Source of the DNA: Strongylocentrotus purpuratus
Taxonomy: Eukaryota; Echinodermata; Echinoidea; Camarodonta; Strongylocentrotidae
DNA: 64,000 nucleotides
Reading direction: 5' to 3'
Assembly: GCF_000002235.5 (NCBI RefSeq)
Contig: NW_022145601.1
Location: 3,717,563-3,781,562 of the forward strand
Shown here: positions 11,611-23,829 of the stretch, in pieces
Position numbering within the stretch: position 1 is the stretch's first letter
How the letters are laid out: each line of letters begins with the position of its first letter
Position numbers and translations under genes: made by a program
Notes under the pieces: model-generated
What the model saw: the letters and a program-made list of their open reading frames with translations, nothing else
The model's database searches: none
What the model was told of the DNA's origin: nothing

Positions 11611-12625
11611 CAGTATATCACTTTTATACTGGTTCACTCTTTAATATATGGTGTTTCTTTAAGTGGGCTCTCTATCGTAGGCGTCATAATCATTTCGATA
11701 ATGGCATCGTAATCAGTCCAACCACTTTCCTAGAATTTAATTAGAATTCTCCACTTGCTTGAATACATTTTGATTGATGAGAATGCATTGCAATTTATTA
11801 TGAACTACATCTTTCATGCTGCCACGCTTTATATGCTTCGATGCATGTACATTACATCATCATAATTATAATATCAAATACGGAGAGTGGTTGCTGTATA
11901 AAATGATTTTCCTCATGCTCCAGCAAACCCTCGCTATTAGGCTAATGAATGTTTATGACATGATCACTGTGAATCATAGGGATTACATGCTGTACCCCCC
12001 CCCCCCCCCCACGGTAAACTAACAAAAGCTTACCATAATGCTAAAACTCCAATACAGTTATTAAAAAAATTTAAAAATGCATTGACCCCGCAAGATCAAC
12101 CATGTAAAATGACAATTAACATGGCCATCTATAAAAAAAACAAAACATGCATTGTAAAATGTAAACAATGCCATTTGTATGATGAATTTCTATTTATTTA
12201 TCCTTTATCCTTACGTTTACAAATTTTGCACGATCATTGTATCAACAAGTTCTGAATTTATTATTTAAAAAATTCACAACTCGTTAGTGTAATTAATTTT
12301 TTTTTTTTTTACACCAAAACAAATTTCTTTTTGTCAGATTTTTTAAAAGTAACAATATATTCGCAAAATAAAAATTATTGGGATACTTCATAAATACTCT
12401 CTTAAAACCATAAAATTCCCTTTATAAAGTTCAATATAAACAAAGCAATCCATTTACAAATAAATCAAACATTTAGGTCTAAACAAATTATATGCATAGA
12501 CTTATATTCATCGATCATTCGTTGAAACACCATCATAAAAATTGTGCAGTACCTCTGCAAATCCACAATACATACAAATCAAACTGACATGAGACAAGAC
12601 TGAAATAAGGTAAAATTCACAAATT

Positions 12626-14083
12626 ATACAGGATTTCCCGGCCAAATTTGCAAGTTTGTCATTCAAATTAATATGTCTTGCGTTCAAATTCGACGGTTTA
12701 AGTGCAATCAGGTATATATCGGGTTTATATTCCTTTTTCTAGTTTTCAAATCTATGGAATTTTCGTTAGAATCTACATATGTTTCATTCAAATTAATGAA
12801 CAATGTGCTTCTTTCGCTATTTGGTCATTCGATTTGGCGCAACACGATTTTCTGACAACGCGACGATGTACTTTTATCATTCTAATTAATTTGTAGCATT
12901 CAAATTAGCACTTTGTGCACTTAAATTGATGATGATGATGATGATGATGAACAGCATTTGTATAGCGCCATTTATCTGCAAAAGCATTCAAAGGCGCCTG
13001 GCTCCCTCAATATGTCACATATTATTCGCAATGTTGCCGGAAAAGATAGGTTTTGAGTTCAGATTTAAAGGTATCAATGTTGTTACAATTGATGGTCAAT
13101 ATACATTTCTCGTTTATTACACACTTTTTGTAGCTCATTCTTTTTCTTTTAAGATTGTTTTTCATGTGTATTTCATCATATTTCATTTTCTTGCATTTAT
13201 ATACTTATACTTATTAGATTTATCTGATATTCAGCAGCATTTAAGTTTGATTGTTAAGAAGGAAAAAACGACTTGCATCTACGGACCTGATGGTCTCAAT
13301 ATATTTGTAAATGTTCATGTAAGGAAGTTGTTTGTCTTATGTTTCATCATAAAGTTATCATAATTTCATTATGGACGAAGGGTACAATATTGTGACTAGG
13401 GTAGGGACTAGAGTCAGCAATTTGAACATGAGTCATTATTTAGCCAAGTCTTTACCCATCGATCTGCTGGCGGGCAAGTTAACTATGAAACTCTTAAAGA
13501 AAAACAGAGGGGTGTGCTGGGTATAAGATACGATGTGAATTACTTTTGTAAAATTCTGAGTCTGTAGTAAAAAGGGGCCGCGGATTGAGGGTACCCCCAC
13601 TTTTCCCGGGTATATGAACATGTCCGTGCAGAAATGCCACATCCTTGATTTCGCCCCTTCTCTACTTTGTGTCTGACTACGCCCATCTGCATTGTCCTGA
13701 AAATGAATAAATGGAATAACAGCTTAGAACCCAATGGCAAATCATGCATTTTAACTGCATAATTTAAAAACTGTAAAAGTTTGTTGCAATTCTTCCCCCT
13801 AACATTCCTAACTTGAATAAAAATATTACGAATACGAATGACAGGTGTTAATTTGAATTATAAAAATTACGCTTCGACAAGTGAATATTAATTTGAATGC
13901 TAGTTGAGCAGTTTCTAAATTGAATGACAGATCTATGAAACCCTTCGACCAAAATCCTAAATTAAATACAAAAACTGGAAAATTGAATGATAATTGGCAT
14001 GGCAAAGCCGATCTGCGCTAACTTAAATGCAAAGTAAATGAATTCGAATGAAAAACACGCGAATTTGGCCGGGAAATCCTATA
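12626..14083 (+). mobile_element. TIR element with ATTCAAATT-rich arms, copy 1 (about 1.46 kb)
   Basis: The left terminus GGATTTCCCGGCCAAATTTG and the right terminus GAATTTGGCCGGGAAATCCT are inverted repeats flanked by TA-rich sequence. Both arms carry many copies of ATTCAAATTAA or its complement at about 35-45 bp spacing, giving an extended imperfect fold-back. A related copy in opposite orientation lies at 55379-56490. The 12926-13363 open frame starts in a GAT microsatellite and is not recognisable as a transposase, so both copies appear non-autonomous. Confidence 0.8.
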
Positions 14084-14099
14084 TTTAAATGAAATATTG

Positions 14100-15380
14100 G
14101 TCAAAAGTCATTTATTGCACCGGATCAGTTGTAACGATTTTAGAAAATAGGTAAAAATGTGTACTGAGTTTCATATGTTATGTAATCACATAATATACAC
14201 TGATGCATTTTTAGTGTCATATTATTCTTTATGAGATAAGTCAGTATTGCTTACCGGTACATCATTCCTTTTATACGTGAGCAAAAAATCTTTCTTTCTA
14301 CATTTTTTTCTAAACAAAGAACTACCTAAATCTTGAAATCTATGGTCGGCTTTTTAAAAAAGTTTTTTTTTTACCGTTTTTTAGAGAAAAAAAAATATCA
14401 AAGCATTCAAGCTGAGAAATATCAGCCCAAAGAGGGAGGAAAAAAAAGTTTTAAATTTTTTTTTCTGACCGACCGATCTATGTTTTGGCATCTAAAGGGA
14501 AATACAACATTTTTTTTTAGGCCTAACATACTGTCTAAGTCTGATTAATGAGCGTATACACAAATATAACTTCTATAAAATCAAATATGCACTATACAAT
14601 AAAATACCTGAAATGAATTGGAGAACAATGCAAGACAAGATAAAAGAAAGACCCATGGTAAGGATGAAAAATAATTAGTAAAAGCACACAATACATTATA
14701 TAGTATCTGATGTGAAATGTACAAATCTTGGAGGTAAAAAAAAACCATACAGACGATCCTCAATGAACTACACATTTTACATAGCAAGGCTTTAAATCGG
14801 TCCTATCCTGTATTATTTCATCATTTAAAATAATTTAGAATTAAGTGTTTTTGGCTGGTCTTGTATCTTTGTTGTGTCTTTGCTGTTAAAGAAAAGAGAG
14901 AGAAATTTCACTTTTTCCAAATAAATGGGAACAATTTACTTACATTGGTGTAAAACATATTATTATTCACAGTTCACTGAATATTCAAATGGTGATATAA
15001 ACATGATTATGAAGATCATCTAACATAATACATTCGTTTGGTTCTCCCCAGGTACTCCTACTAGTGACATACTAATTAATGCATCATCACATGAAGGGAT
15101 ATGAACATGTTGAAAAATAATAAAATAAAGTCTTGTTCATGTGGAGTTGGCAAGACAAACTATCTGGCCACACTGTTCACAATTTAAAGAGAAAGGGAAT
15201 TCTGACACAACAAGAGATTGATAATATTTATCTAGCTGTCTATCTGTCTTTCTATCTTTTTCTCTCTCCTTCTCTTTTTTTTTTTCTCTCTCTCTCTCTC
15301 TATATCTAATTGTACCTTCTCTGCCCCCCTTCCTCTCCTCATTTTTCTTCATCTAACTCCCTTTTGCCCTGTTTTCCTTA
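14100..15380. other. Intergenic, no gene recognised
   Basis: AT-rich; a TTTCTCTCT-rich tract lies at about 15240-15300. This is the 3' flank of the orphan exon at 15384-15592. Confidence 0.4.
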
Positions 15381-15383
15381 AAT

Positions 15384-15592
15384 CTATTCTTTCAAGTCTA
15401 TTGTAGTTGGAATATCATCCATCTCATAATACTGGTGTGTGATACCCTCTTCTTTGACCTTTACAATCCTGATGCCTGGTGTGTCTGTTGCCCTCTGTTG
15501 CCAGCCCATCGCAGAGGTCACAACCTGCTCCAATCCCTTGTAGAATCCACCATCATTCTGGTGCTGGTGACCCGAGAAGACCACTTTTACTC
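15384..15592 (-). CDS. Terminal exon of CPPED1-like metallophosphatase (orphan exon)
   Basis: The minus-strand frame reads VKVVFSGHQHQNDGGFYKG, then LEQVVTSAMGWQQ, then GIRIVKVKEEGITHQYYEMD and a TAG stop. This is the C-terminal end of calcineurin-like phosphoesterase domain-containing protein 1, where the vertebrate protein has GVKVVFSGHYHRNAGG and later HRYYSLDEL. GHQH is the last metal-binding motif (GHxH) of the two-metal phosphoesterase fold. The exon is preceded by a TTAG acceptor with one base of the first glycine codon left upstream, as expected for a split codon. About 69 residues are present. No upstream exons were found between 15.6 and 22.7 kb, where the lipase gene starts on the same strand. 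The rest is therefore far away, unrecognised, or absent, making this a lone duplicated exon. Family assignment is confident; functionality is not. Confidence 0.8.
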
Positions 15593-15976
15593 CTAACATT
15601 CAAACAGAAAAAGAAAAAAATTAGTAAAAAGACTAAATAAGCATCTAACAATGTTCGATGTGTCGACTTAAAGTGGATACTCATTGATTTTAAAAACTAA
15701 CTTTATTTTCATTAGTGCAAGGTTGAAACTTTGATTCGACAAGGTTATCAAAATTCAATGCTTGGAAACATTTGAATTAATGATTATTATAAATTATAAA
15801 ACGCTTAAATACAGCTCCGGCATAGCACCTGAAGAGCTCTCCGAAAGCTGCTGAGATGTGTGAGATCACAGTATGGACATGATTCGCACAAGCAGACGAT
15901 GTCCCATGACATCTCACACATTTTCAGTGCCTGTGTTTTCATCTTCTCTTACTTCACTACCGTCAGGCTAAATGTA

Positions 15977-16236
15977 TGGTGGCCCTGAAGGGACATCGCG
16001 AATAGACTAAATCGTTAAAAATATGCGATAAAATTCACGATATCGTCAATTTTATCGCATATTTTTCACGAAGAAATTCACGAAATTGACGATATCGTCA
16101 ATTTTTTTCTTGAAAAGTTCACGATAAAGTTCACGATAACGTTCACGATAACACCATATCGTCAATTTTTTCGTGAAAAGTTCACGATAAAATTCACGAT
16201 ATTCGTCCATTTTATCGTGTACTCTATCGTGCACTC
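15977..16236 (+). mobile_element. Truncated palindromic MITE of the TGGTGGCCCTGAAGGGACAT family
   Basis: Starts with TGGTGGCCCTGAAGGGACAT, the same terminus as the complete copy at 16396-16557, but lacks the mirrored end. The interior is built from repeated TTCACGATA and TATCGTCAATTTT modules. Confidence 0.7.
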
Positions 16237-16395
16237 TCCTGGTGAACGCTTCGTAAACATAACCAACCCTAGCTTGATTGAAGACGATTATTATGACGAG
16301 ACGTTTTTACGATGATTTCTGTGAAAATGGTAGGTTTAACTTCATATTATGCTCTAGATCTAGACTATTTGTATTTTATGTTTGACAAGATAGTA

Positions 16396-16557
16396 TGGTG
16401 GCCCTGAAGGGACATCGCCAATTTTCACGACGAAATTGACGATAATATTATCGTGAATTTCGTCGTGAAAAATTGGCGATAAAATCGACGATATCGTCAA
16501 TTTTATCGCCAATTTTTCGCGATTTAGTCTATTCGCGATGTCCCTTCAGGGCCACCA
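16396..16557. mobile_element. Complete palindromic MITE, 162 bp, TA-flanked
   Basis: The terminal inverted repeats TGGTGGCCCTGAAGGGACAT and ATGTCCCTTCAGGGCCACCA are perfect and flanked by TA on both sides, which fits a Tc1/mariner-type TA target. The interior is itself a chain of smaller palindromes built on CACGA/TCGTG and CGATAATATTATCG, so the whole element folds on itself. No coding capacity. Confidence 0.85.
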
Positions 16558-16599
16558 TAGTTATTCATGCAACAAGCTCTTCAATTGACTCATTTCAAT

Positions 16600-17780
16600 T
16601 TAAATAAGGAACATACGATTTAACGAATGGTCATTCCATTCAATTTTTTTCTCGTTTTGACGAATTTTTGCGAAATATTTAAATGAGTCTATTGAATTAA
16701 CATAAAGAGCATTCAATTTAAGAGATTTGAAATAAGTTCCCTCGTTCGAATTCATTATTTTTGCAACAAATGTTTCAGACGAGTCATTCACATTTCAACA
16801 ATAGGAGCATTAAATTTTAGAAATGGACATTTGAAATCAGATGCCGATTGCTTCGTCGGCTTTTCTTCAGTCATATGAATTCATGAAAGGGCAAACATGT
16901 TTTAACTCCGTGCATTAGATATAAGCATCCGTCTATTACATGTCAGTTAAACATAATAATAATGATAGAAACATGCAAAAGGTCATGCATTTGGTTTAAA
17001 ACAGACAATCCAGAATATATAAGAACACTGATGGAAATAAACAAGAAATTTAACAATCATAATATACTGTCAGTGTAATTATCGTTAAAAATGTAAAAGT
17101 TTTGAAATCGCCTTAGGAATCGATTTAGGAGACAACAAGAAATCCCATCATAAACACAAATGCTCTGGTATTCTGCTAAAATTTGTGTTTACGCTTTTGT
17201 ACAAAATCGGGTTTAACAAAGGAAGTTTTTTTCTTCCTTTTTCCAGATTCCCTTTTGTTAGACGGGATTTTAGACAAAGGGTCGGGAAAAACTCGGGTTT
17301 AACTGTTATTTGTAAATATACGGATCAAAGATAGCTCATTAAGCCTTTGCAAGTATGTATCTATACACGAAAAGGCATATAATTTATATAGAGAGACAAA
17401 ACACAAACACGCACTATACACTACACTTCACCTCACTACACTACACTACACTACACAACACATACAAACATACGAAATCCATGAAACTAAAATTTAATGA
17501 ATGAAACGATAAATTGAATTTCCCAAAATGAAAATGAAAGCCAAAACAGGCTTCTCGGGTATATTGTGTTAATTTGAATGCACGGTCCTCGAAATTCAAG
17601 GCAGGAAATTCGAAATCCAAATGTTACGACTTCATTATACGTCAACGATTTTTTTTTTAGCCCTAAATTAAATTGATTGGGCGGGTAACAAAAATGGAAA
17701 TGCCCTGAACAGGAATGATTTTACTGACGAATATATTTGGATGCTCATAAATTAATTCGCGTGTCTCCCCAAGGAATTCC
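16600..17780. repeat. ATTCAAATT/AATTTGAAT-rich region, possible further element
   Basis: Contains scattered CATTCAATTTAA, GTTAATTTGAATGC and GAAATTCAAGG motifs like those in the arms of the elements at 12626 and 55379, but no clear terminal repeats. An imperfect CACTACACTACA tract lies at about 17415-17460. No gene recognised. Confidence 0.35.
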
Positions 17781-17922
17781 ATTGTCAGGATTGTAAATTT
17801 TAAAGACCATAGTACAATACAGACCAAAGAGTCGGCCTACTTAAATAATGTTGATGCGATAATGCCATAAGGGTGCGCTGATAAAATGACCAAGTCTTCT
17901 AGACCGTGTAAGATCTCTCACT

Positions 17923-17975
<53 letters not shown>
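17923..17975. repeat. (GA)n microsatellite
   Basis: A nearly pure GA tract of about 50 bp with one GGG interruption. Confidence 0.95.
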
Positions 17976-17979
<4 letters not shown>

Positions 17980-19337
17980 AGAGAAGGGAGATTGCTCGAC
18001 TCGGGAAAAATTATAATACCAACATTTTCTACTTTCCGATTTTCTCTATAGTACAAAATATGGGTGCAATTTATTTTCTGACTAATCAGGCCCTGCCTCT
18101 TTACTAAGTTCCCTCATAATGACCTCATATGTTGTCTTTTGTCATGTTTTACTTTAAGTATCCTGCGATGTTTTAAAATTATATTACTTGTAGTTGTCGA
18201 ACATTATTATACACAATCATGTACAATCATATTTCTTCAATCGTTGTATGGTGTATGCTTTATTAACATAATTATGTTCCTTCTTTTCTATTTTTCTCGA
18301 AGGTTTTATGATTCGTGTTTATCTGACTGTTTAGAAAGCATGTGTATGCTTGTAAGTAAGCAGCCAGGGGACCGGCGGTTTTAAGTCCTCTCCGAGGAAC
18401 TTGTTAATGAGGATAAACGGCACTAGTGCATTGACTTGGTATCGAAACATGGACCACCCGGTTACGAAAATGCTTCTCTATAGGGTTGTTTTAACAATCA
18501 GCCTTATCGCGCCTTTTTATGTATGATTATGTCATAAAAGTCAGATGTGGAAATTTGAAATAAACTAAACTGAGATTAAGAATCTCGACTTACCTGGGAT
18601 TAAGCCCTTTCCCTTGGTAAATCTGATTGTCAGATAACTGCAAAATGATTTTTCCTTTGTCCAGAATTAAATTCGACTTGTGATCAAAGATGGTTTAATA
18701 CCGTTGACTCTCTTGATACGAATTATCAGGATTGAACTGTGCCAATCAAAACAAAAGCGCGCGAGTGTATTCTAGTTGCCATATGGAGCGATTTCATTTA
18801 TAATTATACCCGATAATTATTATCGTCGTATTGTGAAGACTATTACGACGAACATGAAGTTCAATCTTGTCTGTACGGCCCGTTGCTGTGGGTCTATACA
18901 TACTCGGAGATGCTAGTAATTCCATTTGACCTCCCCCCCCCCCCCCCACCCCATTTTTCGCCCTCACGACTATATAGGGCAGCGTTTCATGAAATATTGT
19001 CGTAATTACAAATTCACCGACATCTGTGTTGTCATTAACATGCGTTTAAATTCAAGATAATTTAACATCTGATTTAAAAATACAGAAATTCGTCCTCCAC
19101 TGGCGAGTGACATACATAAACAAGCAACACAAACAATATATAAATACACTCGGGGATACAAAGAAAATACAACAATAATGATAATAATAATAATAAAACT
19201 GACATGTAACTTTGAAAACGGACATTAAAAATTGAATCTCGACAAAGCACAGAATGCATGAAATAAAAGTGCTCTGAACATTCACCCCTTCTCTCCTAGA
19301 AATGGAGTATGAGGAAAAAACACAGAAAAGAACAAAT

Positions 19338-19393
<56 letters not shown>

Positions 19394-19860
19394 AGTCGCA
19401 TGGAGTAGAACAGAAATGAAGAGTGAGGGAGAAAGAGAAGGTGACAGAAAACGAGGAGCTCTGAGAGGAATGTCGGTGATCTTGTACTTAAGACGGTTTC
19501 ACGAAACTATGCCTTAACCATAAAGAAAATGAAACAATTAAGGTCAGTTATGAAAATGTCAGCCAGTACAAAAAATATTTCTGATTAAGATCCCTTATTG
19601 TCATATGAACTGAAATATCGAACAGATGGCAAGATGATTCTTGTCGGAGAAGAAACCCGGCCGACTACGAATCGTGGTGACGTATACGCGTCCATGATTT
19701 CAGAATTCTGACTCATAATGAAATTAGATAAACTATATTGTGCCCTCTCATGCATATCTCCTTTCTAATGCGCATTTTCTCCTTCCTCATCTTCTTCTCA
19801 ACCCCTCATGCAGCTCATCCTTTTGCATTATTTTCTGTACCCCGATCTCTTACTTCTTAT
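17980..19860. other. Intergenic with a (GA)n tract at 19322-19389
   Basis: No gene recognised. A second long GA microsatellite occupies 19322-19389, and a poly-C tract with C(15) lies at 18932-18950. Confidence 0.45.
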
Positions 19861-19863
19861 TTG

Positions 19864-20026
19864 CAGGCGCGTAGCCAGAGTTTGATGCTTGGGGGGGGGG
19901 GGGGGGGCACATACATGTAATCGATCGAGGTAAAAAAAAGGGGTCTCCAGAATTTTAACCGATCCTGGAAATTTTAGGGGGGGCACGTGCCCCCCCCCCC
20001 CCGTGCCCCCCGTGGCTACGCGCCTG
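19864..20026 (+). mobile_element. hAT-like poly-G MITE with perfect 8-bp target duplication
   Basis: Starts CAGGCGCGTAGCCAG and ends GTGGCTACGCGCCTG, with a G(17) tract inside the left end and C-rich sequence inside the right. The flanking octamer CTTATTTG is identical on both sides (19856-19863 and 20027-20034), which is diagnostic of hAT-type insertion. The element is 163 bp with no open frame. Perfect target duplications suggest it is young. Confidence 0.9.
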
Positions 20027-20371
20027 CTTATTTGGCATTGTCTATTATACTTTTTGTATTGTGACCGTATTCTCCAATAATTTATTGGCCTTAAAGTACT
20101 CTCTCTTGTCCAATTCTCGTCTCCCCTTCATTTCCTATTTTAGTTCCTTTTTGTAGTTACAATTTTGTTAATTTAATTTATCATTATTCCCAACTATCAT
20201 TTGAGGGGACTACAATAATTGTACAAGCAATGCTTTATTTTAGTGGACCCCTCTGTTTCCTTATAGTAAACGAATTATTGATTTGTAATGTTTTGTTGGA
20301 GATAGGCATACAACTATATTTTGAATACATTGGACATTATTAACCTTCTAATTTTTTATTCGCTCACTTTT

Positions 20372-20375
<4 letters not shown>

Positions 20376-20419
<44 letters not shown>

Positions 20420-20475
20420 CTCTATTCCTCCCCTTTCTCTCTCTCTTTCTCTCTCTCTCTCTTTCTTTTCCTCTC
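20376..20475. repeat. (CT)n microsatellite
   Basis: A pure CT tract at 20376-20416 followed by imperfect CT-rich sequence. Confidence 0.95.
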
Positions 20476-20639
20476 TCTAATCCCCCTTTACCCTGTACCA
20501 GTGTTTATTAAATAAGACAGGACAAATGAAATATTATCATTTTTATTTCATCGTTTTATTAAACATCAACCTGCGTGTTTCTTCAACTAAATCAACCCTA
20601 TATAGAGACCTAAGATAGTATGCCAATTTTTTTTTTTAA

Positions 20640-20970
20640 AGCAACAATCGACAATACTTAGCAATGAAATTGTACATGACTGTGCCCTCTGGAATTAATT
20701 CACTAAGACGGTGAAAGCGAAGGAATCGAGCGTTAGAAAATGTATATTTCTGTGGCTCGTTTATTATCTACATTTGCATATATTTCTAACATGACTGTGT
20801 TTCCATGTTCAAATTAGTATCAAAGTATACTCCTAAATTCCTTGCTGTAACAAAGGGTTTCACATTGGAGGATCCAACTCTTATTTTGAAATTTGTTGTG
20901 AAGTTCCGATAACCCAAAATGCACGCTCACTATCGTTTAGCTTAAGATTATTATTAAGCATCCATATATG
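20640..20970 (-). mobile_element. LINE (CR1/jockey-like) reverse-transcriptase fragment
   Basis: On the minus strand one frame reads WMLNNNLKLNDSERAFWVIG then TSQQISK. After a one-base shift the sequence continues IRVGSSNVKPFVTARNLGVY then FDTNLNMETQ. This matches the conserved stretch of CR1/jockey-type reverse transcriptases ('W...N.LKLN..KTEF..IG' followed by 'VRNLGV.FD..L.M'). Frame shifts and stops show it is decayed. No 3' tail is visible. Confidence 0.8.
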
Positions 20971-20974
20971 AATG

Positions 20975-21700
20975 ACATTTTTACACTTTTCCAACATTCA
21001 TTCTTTTATTCATCAATTCATCCATCCATTAATTTATTCATCAGTCATTCATCAATTTATTCATTTATTCATCAGTCATTCATCAATTTATTCATTTATT
21101 CATTTTATCCATTCACCAATGCCTTTGTTTTTGATTTTCCTAAATTTCGTGTTTCTATTTTGATCCTTATTACCCTGAAAATATGTTTAAATTATAATTT
21201 GAAACAACTTTCAATTACATCTAAATCATTCAAATTTACGTATCCAAAGTTTTGTATGTTTATTTTTTAATGACAGTTAGGCTGAATGGTTTTACTTACA
21301 CACAGGTTTCGTTCTACCGTTGAGGCTCTAACTCTGACTCGAAGGAAAACATAAAGAAAATGATAATGGTGATAAAAAGAAGAAGAAAATGATCAATTAT
21401 TACAAAAGATACACTGACTACACTTGACATATTTAAAACTGTATTTTCACATTAACCTATTGACAGCTAAATTTATTCATTACTATAGGCTTAATATAGG
21501 GGCCACTCGGTTCCAGTGTAGGCAACGGGTTAAATGAAATATGTTGAGGTAGCAGTTTAACAGAAAAAAAAAACACACAAAAAATGTGTTATAATAATGA
21601 TAATAATTTGATTTGATTTTGGCTAGATTGATTGATTTCTACATTTTTCATACAATAATAATCAGTAACAATCTGAATATTTTGTACATAGTGGTAATTT
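20975..21700. other. Intergenic, TTCAT-rich tandem then nothing recognised
   Basis: An imperfect array of TTCATTCATCAATTTATTCA-type units lies at about 20995-21115. No gene seen beyond it. Confidence 0.5.
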
Positions 21701-21899
21701 TTTTCTTCAAATCACCGTCAATGAATATTATTTGTGCAACAAAGTGTTGGGAACGATTGACATAGCAAAATGCAGAAGAGTTGAAGCGTAAGCCTGCACT
21801 TGAAGTGCATGCAGCTCTTTAACTTATAATTGCAGCAACAGCAAAATATGATAATATAAACAGGCAAAAAACAATAGGAATTCACGGCAAAAAATGACA

Positions 21900-22440
21900 A
21901 AAAATAATGATAATAACAATAAAAAGAAATAATAATAGCAATAATGATAATAATTGTAATAATGATAACAACAACATTCAATATATATGTATAAAGCACT
22001 TTACAATAAAGTTATTATCAGAAGAGGTGAGCTTTTGGGATATTTTTGGAATGCATTTAGAGATTGCTGGTCGCGTAAAAATCTGGGTAGATTATTCCGT
22101 AGTTTTGATGCAGGAGTTGTGAATGCTCTGTCACCAAGGGTTGGTAGAATGATGCCTTGAGAGGAGCGAAGGGAGCACCGGGAAGGCTGCCTGGTATTTA
22201 CATGTATGCAGGGGGCGTTTCACAAAACTTGTCGTCGGAGACAAATGACATTTTTTGTTATAACCTACTGAAATCCTTGCTTCTGATTGGCTATTAACAG
22301 ATTTGTCACTGATTTTTGTAATTTGTCATTGAAAAAGGCTTTGTAAAACGGGTCCCAGGAGTTCAGATAATAATGACGGAGCGAGACCGAGGATACATTC
22401 GAAGGTGAAAAGAAGTAAGAATAACTTTAATATGTACATA
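21900..22440 (+). repeat. Dispersed element interrupted by a palindromic MITE
   Basis: The segment around ATAAAGCACTTTACAATAAA and onward to 22200 looks like a widely dispersed AT-rich-headed invertebrate repeat. It is interrupted at 22207-22370 by a MITE bounded by GGCGTTTCACAAAAC and GGCTTTGTAAAACGGG. The same MITE occurs at 51024-51170, sharing the core CTACTGAAATCCTTGCTTCT. Confidence 0.6.
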
Positions 22441-22474
22441 ATGTATCTGTTATCATATAGTAGGCATCTACAGG

Positions 22475-22605
22475 GCACCGTCTTACAAAGAGTTGCGATT
22501 GATCCAAATCAATTGGAAGTCCTCCAATCAATCGCAAGTTTGCAATCTCTTATCTCTTATGTACATAGTTGCGATTGATATCAACTCTTTGTAATACACG
22601 GCCCA
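22475..22605. repeat. Short inverted-repeat element (GTCTTACAAAGAGTTGCGAT)
   Basis: The left end GTCTTACAAAGAGTTGCGAT is mirrored by ATCAACTCTTTGTAATAC at about 22577-22598, with an inner GATTGATCC/GGATTGATT-like palindrome. It is MITE-like and lies in the 3' flank of the lipase gene. Confidence 0.55.
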
Positions 22606-22696
22606 TATCTTCATCACACCGTTTAAAAAATGTAAATAACAGTTTTGATGTTTCTTTCGTATTTCCATTTTGTGGTCATTTTCCTGAAATCGCCTA

Positions 22697-23341
22697 TCAC
22701 CCTTGACAGAAGGGATAATATTTATTTGTTTTGAGATAAAACACGCCTTCGTCATGAATGGGACTTGCAGTGTAACCCATATCGGGACGAGCCATTTTCC
22801 GACAGTCCCGGGTCTGTATTCCCTTCTTGTAGTTGTCCCATTTAGGTGCCCACGTGGTGGGCCTGAAGCGGCATGGGGTACTTTTGGAGATGCTCTCGGT
22901 GTAGTATGCAATGGCTTTCATATGGTCGCAGATGATGCTGAAGTAGCAATTGGGCATGTCCGTCCCTCCATTTGGGTAGAAATCTTGGTTGCCAAGCTGT
23001 AAAAAGATTTAGGACAAAGAATTAAGCGACTGAGTGTTCAGAGAATATAGGGAAATACTGGCAAACTTAGGAGACCACAAGTCCACAACTCGCCCTTGTT
23101 TCTACCCTTGAAAATCCCAGGGAATACACTAAAGATTCCTTTCAATTTGAGACCTGAATAATGACTCATCACGGATTTTAAAAAAAGATGTGAAAAAAAT
23201 ATGTCGGTCTGTTGGTTAGTCAATAAATATCCTGAAAACCCCCTTTTCCCCCGGAAATGTGCCCCCCCCCCCCCGCCAAAGTTTTGGAAGTTTTGGGGAA
23301 GGCGTAGAACGTGGAATAGTAGGACAGAGGGGAAAAGAAAG

Positions 23342-23383
<42 letters not shown>

Positions 23384-23781
23384 GAGAGGCAGAAAGAAAC
23401 AGACAGAGAGACATACATAGACAGAGGTAGAGAGAGAGAGATAAAGAGAGGGGATGGGCGGGAGGGGGAAGGTGAAAATGAGGGGGGGGGGTAGAGATAG
23501 TACCCCTGTATTACCAAATTAGATTAGAAATTAGTAGGCCTACGTTTAACGTCATGTAGCCCTTGTCTGATTTCCCCCTTCTTTAATCACAAAAAAGAGG
23601 AATATCTTTTACAATAGTTTCCATAGTTACCTCATCCATGAGCCCAAGCCCTCCCATTGCAATCAGTTCACCGTCAGTGTGTATGACGTCAACAAAAGTT
23701 GCATCGGATTTGTCCAGACGACAGAAGTTCCTCACCCGTTTCCCGCCAAACCCTGGGCCTGCAGGGTCCAAACCTGGTATG

Positions 23782-23829
<48 letters not shown>

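Noticed and set aside
12926-13363. 145-residue frame in the TIR element as transposase
   Set aside because: It starts in a GAT microsatellite, has no DDE-like motif and is not preserved in the second copy at 55379-56490.
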